Assembly: GCA_947095535.1 (NCBI GenBank) | Contig: OX352772.1 | Coordinates: 46,581,445-46,645,444, forward strand | Length of the DNA: 64,000 bases | Source: Poecilobothrus nobilitatus | Lineage: Eukaryota; Arthropoda; Insecta; Diptera; Dolichopodidae | Direction of reading: 5' to 3' | Shown here: in pieces, positions 58,950 to 64,000 of the stretch | How the letters are laid out: every line of letters begins with the position of its first letter | Position numbering within the stretch: the first letter of the stretch is position 1 | Program-made: the position numbers and the translations under genes | The notes under the pieces: generated by a model | The model's database searches: none | Told to the model about the DNA's origin: nothing | Seen by the model: the letters and a program-made list of their open reading frames with translations, nothing else

Positions 58950-59531
58950 TTATTGTAATGTTATATAACATTTACAACAAGATGGTATTTGATATTGATC
59001 TTTTTTAATAATACCTTGTCCATTCATACCTAATAATGATCTATACATAAATTTTTGTTTACATTCAGTTTTATAACCAAGTGGAAAATTTTCAGTCATT
59101 GCACATGATTCACCACTTTTAACACATTCTTCAACTTTTATACCTTGTGTATAATTTTGATGATTTATAATAAAACTCCAATTATTATCTTTAGTCATAC
59201 CAGCTTGTGGATATATTAAACGTTCACGACTTGAACATAATGTTTCTTCATTAAAAGCAGGCGAATCATATGGTTGAGCCATTTGTATTTCACTATTTAA
59301 CATAGATATAAATAATTGTGAATTTTCTTGCATTTTTTTTGCAACCATTTCAAATGGATAATTATCAACATTAATACATAATGGTGATAATAAATCATTA
59401 CTATTACATTGTGGTATAAAATCACTTATACAAAAATTTAATATTAATGATAATATTAAAAAAATTTTTATTATAAAATATTTTATTGATATTATATTAA
59501 TATTATAATAATTATTGTTAATTAAATGCAT
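58950..59531 (-). CDS. Spaetzle-family cystine-knot ligand
   Basis: One exon, 193 residues. Spaetzle proteins are secreted neurotrophin-like ligands of Toll receptors, cleaved from a prodomain. Visible here: a hydrophobic signal segment (about 18-36), a short prodomain with Cys42 and Cys52 and the 'NVDNYPFEMV' stretch seen in many Spaetzle prodomains, and a C-terminal cystine knot (about 97-193) with seven cysteines (99, 136, 143, 157, 185, 186, 188), ending 'PSCCKCYITLQ'. Core words 'NYTQGIKVEEC' and 'PLGYKTECKQKF' match the family. Possible N-glycosylation at N117 (NWS) and N127 (NYT). There is no obvious basic cleavage site (RxxR-like) between prodomain and knot. Which paralogue (the C-terminus is closest in style to the spz3-spz5 type) cannot be settled. 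The start Met is the only one before the signal segment. Codons are very A/T-rich. Confidence 0.92.
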   Translation of the reverse strand: MHLINNNYYNINIISIKYFIIKIFLILSLILNFCISDFIPQCNSNDLLSPLCINVDNYPFEMVAKKMQENSQLFISMLNSEIQMAQPYDSPAFNEETLCSSRERLIYPQAGMTKDNNWSFIINHQNYTQGIKVEECVKSGESCAMTENFPLGYKTECKQKFMYRSLLGMNGQGIIKKDQYQIPSCCKCYITLQ

Positions 59532-60888
59532 TTTATTTAAATATATATATTATATGTATATTTTTTAAAAAATTAAATAATATTTTAAAAATTTCTTTTG
59601 GTTTTTTTCATTAATAATGATGTACCTATTTAGTTTTTTGTTTTTCTTTTTTCTATTTTTTCCTTCTTTTTCTATTTTTTCTTTCTTTATTTTTTTTTTT
59701 TTTTTGTTTTTTTTTGTTCTTAACTATCACGATGAATTGCAGTTCTATATAATAATTTTGTCTAAAATAAAAATAAATAAAAATTTTTTAGATAATAAAT
59801 AATAATTTATTTTAAAATATACATATTAATATTATACATTTTATTTACTTATTAGTTTTGCTTCTTTTTTTTTTTTTTTTTTTTATTAAATATTTTCATA
59901 AAAATCACTCACACGTCAATTGAATTAAATTGATTTGAATTCCTTCGAATAAAATTTTCCAATTTTTTAATTTGATCATACAAAAAGAAGATCTTAACAA
60001 GTTGAGATTTAAATGAATATTAAAAATATAATAAGAAATTAAATTAAATTTATAAGACTTTAAAACACAAATTAAAAAATAAAAAAAAATAAAAATAAGA
60101 AAAAAAAAAAAAAAACAAAACAAAGGAATAGAAATGGTCCATAATAAAAGGAAAACAATACAATATAATGTTTTGCTTTTCTTTGATTTTATTGATATGG
60201 TTAAAAAATAACCATTTACCCATTTACCATTTTTTATGAAAGTAATATTTTTTTTTTTTTTTTATTATGATTAATATAATAAATTTATTTTTCATGCGAT
60301 AACGTCAATAAGAATAATTGCTAAGTTTATGGTGATATAAATATATCGGGGTTTTTCATATACATAATAAAAATATGAGGGTGCATAAAATTATTGAAAA
60401 ATATAATATTATAATTATATATTTAAAATATTATACAATTTAAATTTATTTTATTATTATTAGAAATAAATTTGAATTTATTTTTTTAACACACTAGTCA
60501 AATTTCAAACCTTTTCTACATACAGTATGCTGGTTAAATGGGACAGGAAATGGGGCAGGAAAACAGAATAACAAGAGAAAATTGGATGGTAAATTGTGGA
60601 AACAAACCTAAAAAGATTCTTTTTAAATATAGTTGTAAATTGTATAGGACAGAATACAAATCAACAGAGGGGAATACATTACAATGTTCCATATTCTAGG
60701 AGTTCTTACAACAAATGAGTTACCATAATCAGTTTTAAACCGAACCTATAGGAATTTCTAAGGTGAAGATATGGGCACTTTGCAGCCTCTATATTATGTT
60801 AAGTTGGAATTGTTTGTGACGAGACATTATTGATATTAATTTAATTTAATAGAACAGTAGTGTCATTCCCTATACAAAATTATAATAT
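59532..60888. other. Upstream of the Spaetzle-family gene; AT-rich spacer
   Basis: Should contain the promoter of the minus-strand Spaetzle gene; no element can be singled out. Long poly-T/poly-A runs occur at 59690-59705, 59867-59884, 60100-60114 and 60248-60263. The 60520-60830 part is less AT-rich but has no supported frame. Confidence 0.4.
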
Positions 60889-62181
60889 AACGAGGAAGAG
60901 TGCAGTAGAGTAGACTGTGTCAACTCTGGGATACCCGTATGAACTTAATATACCCTGTTTCTATAAAACTTGATCATCTTTTAAAAACATTCAGATGTTT
61001 TAGTACCGAACTACAGAGATATATTTATGTAAATTGTGGAGTTGTATAACAGCTACCTGAATCTATTGCGCCTAGCTTCATTAAGTTCCAAGAGGTGCAA
61101 GAAGTCTGAACCGGCTGCTCTAGACCAACCAAATTTTACAAAAGTTGTTGGCCTATAACTCGACACCTCTTTACTAAATTTCAGGTTCCTAGCTACAATA
61201 GACACTGAGTTATTCTCATTTAAACGGAGAAGTTGTATGGCAGCTACCCGAACACGCCACAACAACACACAGAACCAAATTTTACAAAAGTTGTTGCCAT
61301 AAAACTTGATCATCATTTGCAAAATTTCAGACGCCTAGCTTCATTAGGTTCCAAGAGGTGCAAGAAGCCTGAACCGACTGCTCTAGACCAACCAAATTTT
61401 ACAAAAGTTGTTGGCCTATAACTCGACACCTCTTTACTAAATTTCAGGTTCCTAGCTTCAATAGACACTGAGTTATTCTCATTTAAACGGATAAGTTGTA
61501 TGGCAGCTATCCTAACCCGTCGCACCACCACAACCAAATTTTGCAAAAGTGGTTGCCATAAAATTTGATCATCATTTGCAAGATTTCAGACGCCTAGCTT
61601 TATTAAGTTCGAAGAGGTGCAAGAAGCCTGAACCGGCTGCTCTAGACCAACCAAATTTTACAAAAGTTGTTGGCCTGTAACTCGACACCTTGTTACTAAA
61701 TTTCAGGTTGCTAGCTTCAATAGACACTGAGTTATTCTCATTTAAACGGAGAAGTTGTATGGCAGCTACCCGAACCCGCCGCACCACCACAACCAAATTT
61801 TACAGAAGTTGTTGCCATAAAACTTGATCATCATTTGCAAAATTTCAGAAACCTAGCTTGAATAGATACTGAGTTATTTCTATATAAAGATAGAAGTTGT
61901 ATGGCAGCTACTCGAACCCGCGGACCGAAAATGTTGGATTTAAAAGCAAAACTAACAATTTTGCAAAAGTACCGTAAAAAAAATTTCAGCCTCCTAGCTC
62001 CTTTAGTTTTTGAGTTATCGTGCGGACGGACGGACGGACGTACATGGCTTAATCGACTCAGAATTCGATTCTGAGCCGATCCATACCTTTGACACTATAT
62101 CTAGCTCGACTCCTTTAAGGTGTCACAAACGTAATGGCAAATTGATTATACCCTTGAACATTGTTCATACGGGTATAATAA
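60889..62181 (+). mobile_element. 259-bp-repeat element, copy 2
   Basis: It starts 'aacgaggaagagtgcagtag' and is very close in sequence to the copy at 3584 across the head, array and GGAC-microsatellite tail (62022-62038). The array has unit starts at 61232, 61495 and 61754 (spacings 263 and 259 bp) plus a partial unit from 61896. It ends at 'gttcatacgggtataata' without the outer right inverted end. High similarity to copy 1 suggests recent spread. Confidence 0.85.
61232..61895 (+). repeat. 259-bp tandem repeat array
   Basis: 'gttgtatggcagct' starts at 61232, 61495 and 61754. Units match those at 4230..4889 with few differences, for example 'ggcctgtaac' or 'ggcctataac' in place of 'ggcatgtaac'. 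Confidence 0.9.
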
Positions 62182-62202
62182 TATTGGGTATATACGGTAC
62201 AC

Positions 62203-62872
62203 TTGGCAACTTTCATTTAACAACTGGACATTTAATCGGTGGATGAAAATTTCGCAAAAATGATATTTATAACAAAAAGACATTTAGCAAAATGGACACT
62301 TAACAAAAAGACATTTTGTGAAAATGGAAAATTAACATTTGGATATTTGACAACTTTTATTTCCATATGTAGGAGATCAGTACTGTAACACTTCAAATTT
62401 TAAGGTTAAATTCATTTTATTATTTATTTCAATAAAAAAAAAAAAAACATTTCATTACAAATTCATATATGTAAAATAATAAAAATTATTTCTACAATTT
62501 TTTTTTTTTTTTTTTTTATTTTCACAAATTTATTTTAAAACTAAAATTTTTTTTTTTAAAATGAAGTTTACGTTTTCGATATATATATATGTATGTATTA
62601 ATTATTTTGACACAGATTCATCCAGTCATTGAAAGAGATAATTATATTACAGAGTTGAAAATTAAATTGTTGATTGTTGAAAGCTGCGAAATATCCAACT
62701 GTAAAAATTGTTAAGGATTCATGTTGCCAAGGCTTCAAGTTGTCAAGTGTCTAATTTTTAAAGTTTTTAAATGATCTTTTGCTAATTATTGTCAATTTTT
62801 TTAAATGTCAAATTGTTAAGTGTTTGCAAAATGTTCACAGATCAAAAGTTCAGTTTTCTAGTGAAAGTTGCC
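62203..62872. mobile_element. Foldback-type element with repetitive inverted arms
   Basis: The left arm 'ttggcaactttcatttaaca' continues with 'actggaca', 'agacatttagcaaaatggac' and 'acttaacaaaaagacatttt'. The right arm, reverse complemented, begins 'ttggcaactttcactagaaa' and continues with 'cattttgcaaacacttaaca'. The arms are over 100 bp, imperfect, and built of short repeated words (ggacattt, agcaaaat, acttaac). They flank an AT-rich centre with poly-A/poly-T. It lies immediately after the copy ending at 62181. Confidence 0.65.
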
Positions 62873-63319
62873 AAATAGTCAATTTTCAATAATATGATAT
62901 TATCTAGAATAAATAATATAAAAAAATTTTTTTTAATTTTTGAAATATGATACTTTTTGCAAAAGAAATTTTATTTTAAAATTTTTTATTTTTAGATAAT
63001 TGGATTATATGAACTGGGAGATGTTTAAAAATACAAGATGTATTATACCTAACTATGTATGTACATACATATATATTTTGTCATTCACATTATTTGTATT
63101 TATTTTGTCGTTCACATTATTTGTCATTTGTTATAAAAAGATTAATTCAAAAAATATTTCATTATAAGGAGATCAATCCAAAAAAAAAATCTGTTGTTCA
63201 CGTTATCGACAGATTCATACGTCACACGTGACAAGTTCACATTTTCGCGAAGCAACTGTCATACATATTTACCTTTTTTTCCCGCAACAAATTAATCAAA
63301 ATATGCTTTTTTTTTATAG
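62873..63319. other. Spacer or intron 5' of the right-edge gene
   Basis: AT-rich. A possible small exon at 62996..63022 ('IIGLYELGD', after tttttag, phase 0) would join in phase to 63320, but its donor (gtttaa) is poor, so it is only noted. The patch 63190-63260 is G+C-richer with 'cgtcacacgtgacaag', without a supported frame. Confidence 0.35.
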
Positions 63320-64000
63320 ACTTCTGGCGATAAAGAAAATATTAATTTGAAAGGTTCAACGAAAATAGAGGTTTTTAAGAAGACCAGATGTCATTATATT
63401 TTTCTTTTTATTTTATTTATTTCGTTACAATATTACAATTTCTTTACTTGCATTATTTTTATTTTTACAGAGATGTGATTTTAGTATAATCCAAGCAACT
63501 GCATATAATATTAGTAAGTACAACTATAATTTAAGTCTTTATAGGTACTTATATATTTTTATTTTGAAATTTTATTTTTAAAAGAAAAAGGGAAAAACCT
63601 TAATAAATATTTTTAAATATAAAACTTGTTTTACATATAAACTTAACTTAATTAACTTATTCTAAAGCTAGACTTCATATTATCGAAAAATGTTGTAATT
63701 AAAATTAAAATTATAATGACAGATTTCAAATTATAGAATTATATGTACATATGTACATCATAATACAATTACATATTTATAAATTTATCCCTAATTTGAG
63801 CAATTTTCTTAGAAACTATTACCAATTTTGCTTTGTTGTTGAATTCTGGTTGTTAGATTATAATGACATAAGTCATAAGCAAGGTAAATTTAGCATTCAT
63901 TTCAACATTTTGTTTTGTGCAATTTTTTTAGCTGCTTTAAATGTGTTCCAGCTATATTATGGAAAAAGGGGCATCCATAGGAATGTAGGGGATGTAGAAG
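63320..64000 (+). CDS. Partial multi-exon gene running off the right edge, unknown protein
   Basis: Three small exons fit together. 63320..63370 (after 'tttttttatag', donor gag|gttttt) encodes 'TSGDKENINLKGSTKIE' in phase 0. 63471..63513 (after 'atttttacag', donor gtaagt) encodes 'RCDFSIIQATAYNI' plus one base. 63932 to the window end (after 'caatttttttag') begins with two bases completing a Thr codon, then 'ALNVFQLYYGKRGIHRNV' and on, still open at 64000. Phases agree at both joins and all three are richer in G+C than the introns. The combined 54 or so residues look like a soluble protein; I do not recognise the family. The first donor is not consensus. Start codon and upstream exons were not found. 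Confidence 0.55.

Overview
The window looks like nuclear DNA of an insect, most likely a fly (Diptera). By eye it is about four fifths A+T, full of homopolymer runs and sparse in genes. The insect assignment rests on an insect-type gustatory receptor, a Spaetzle-family cystine-knot ligand and a Rab10 gene with short introns. The fly assignment rests on many DINE-1-like repeats carrying GTCC microsatellites, plus CR1-, Jockey-, I/R1- and RTE-like LINE debris. No species can be named from this sequence.

Three protein genes are secure, all on the minus strand. (1) A gustatory receptor at 25969..30325 has two exons, about 399 residues and a 3.16-kb intron that hosts at least two mobile elements; its last exon carries the family's seventh membrane segment and C-terminal signature. 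(2) Rab10 at 50938..54262 has four exons and 205 residues. (3) A Spaetzle-family ligand at 58950..59531 is a single exon of 193 residues. A further gene runs off the right edge on the plus strand: three small exons between 63320 and 64000 join in compatible phases. Candidate last exons of unrecognised genes lie at 6485..6641 (+), 17915..17995 (+), 21921..22281 (-) and 54624..54805 (-). The last of these ends about 360 bp upstream of the Rab10 start, on the same strand.

The rest is mostly repeats. Left part (1-24.7 kb): DINE-1/Helentron-like elements at 143, 2090 and 19080, a related family with inverted ends and an internal 259-bp tandem repeat at 3584 (with diverged or short copies at 15770 and 24259), a tRNA-derived SINE family, a small inverted-repeat element at 10753, a 33-bp minisatellite, and a LINE insertion with a 15-bp target duplication at 22793..23387. 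Middle (25-45 kb): Jockey-type reverse transcriptase debris, the receptor gene, several LINE 3' ends, a long decayed LINE with PHD-like and gag-like ORF1 modules (36870..38950), an unrecognised decayed coding-like tract (40559..42830), and two inverted-repeat elements that share a core but have different ends. Right part (45-64 kb): a long AT-rich stretch, Rab10, a second decayed PHD-type LINE (56439..58692), the Spaetzle gene, another 259-bp-repeat element (60889..62181), a foldback element, and the start of the edge gene.

The genes do not form a functional cluster. Chemosensation (Gr), vesicle traffic (Rab10) and extracellular signalling (Spaetzle) sit as isolated islands in transposon-rich DNA. 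All identifications come from reading the sequence and recalled family patterns; no database search was run.
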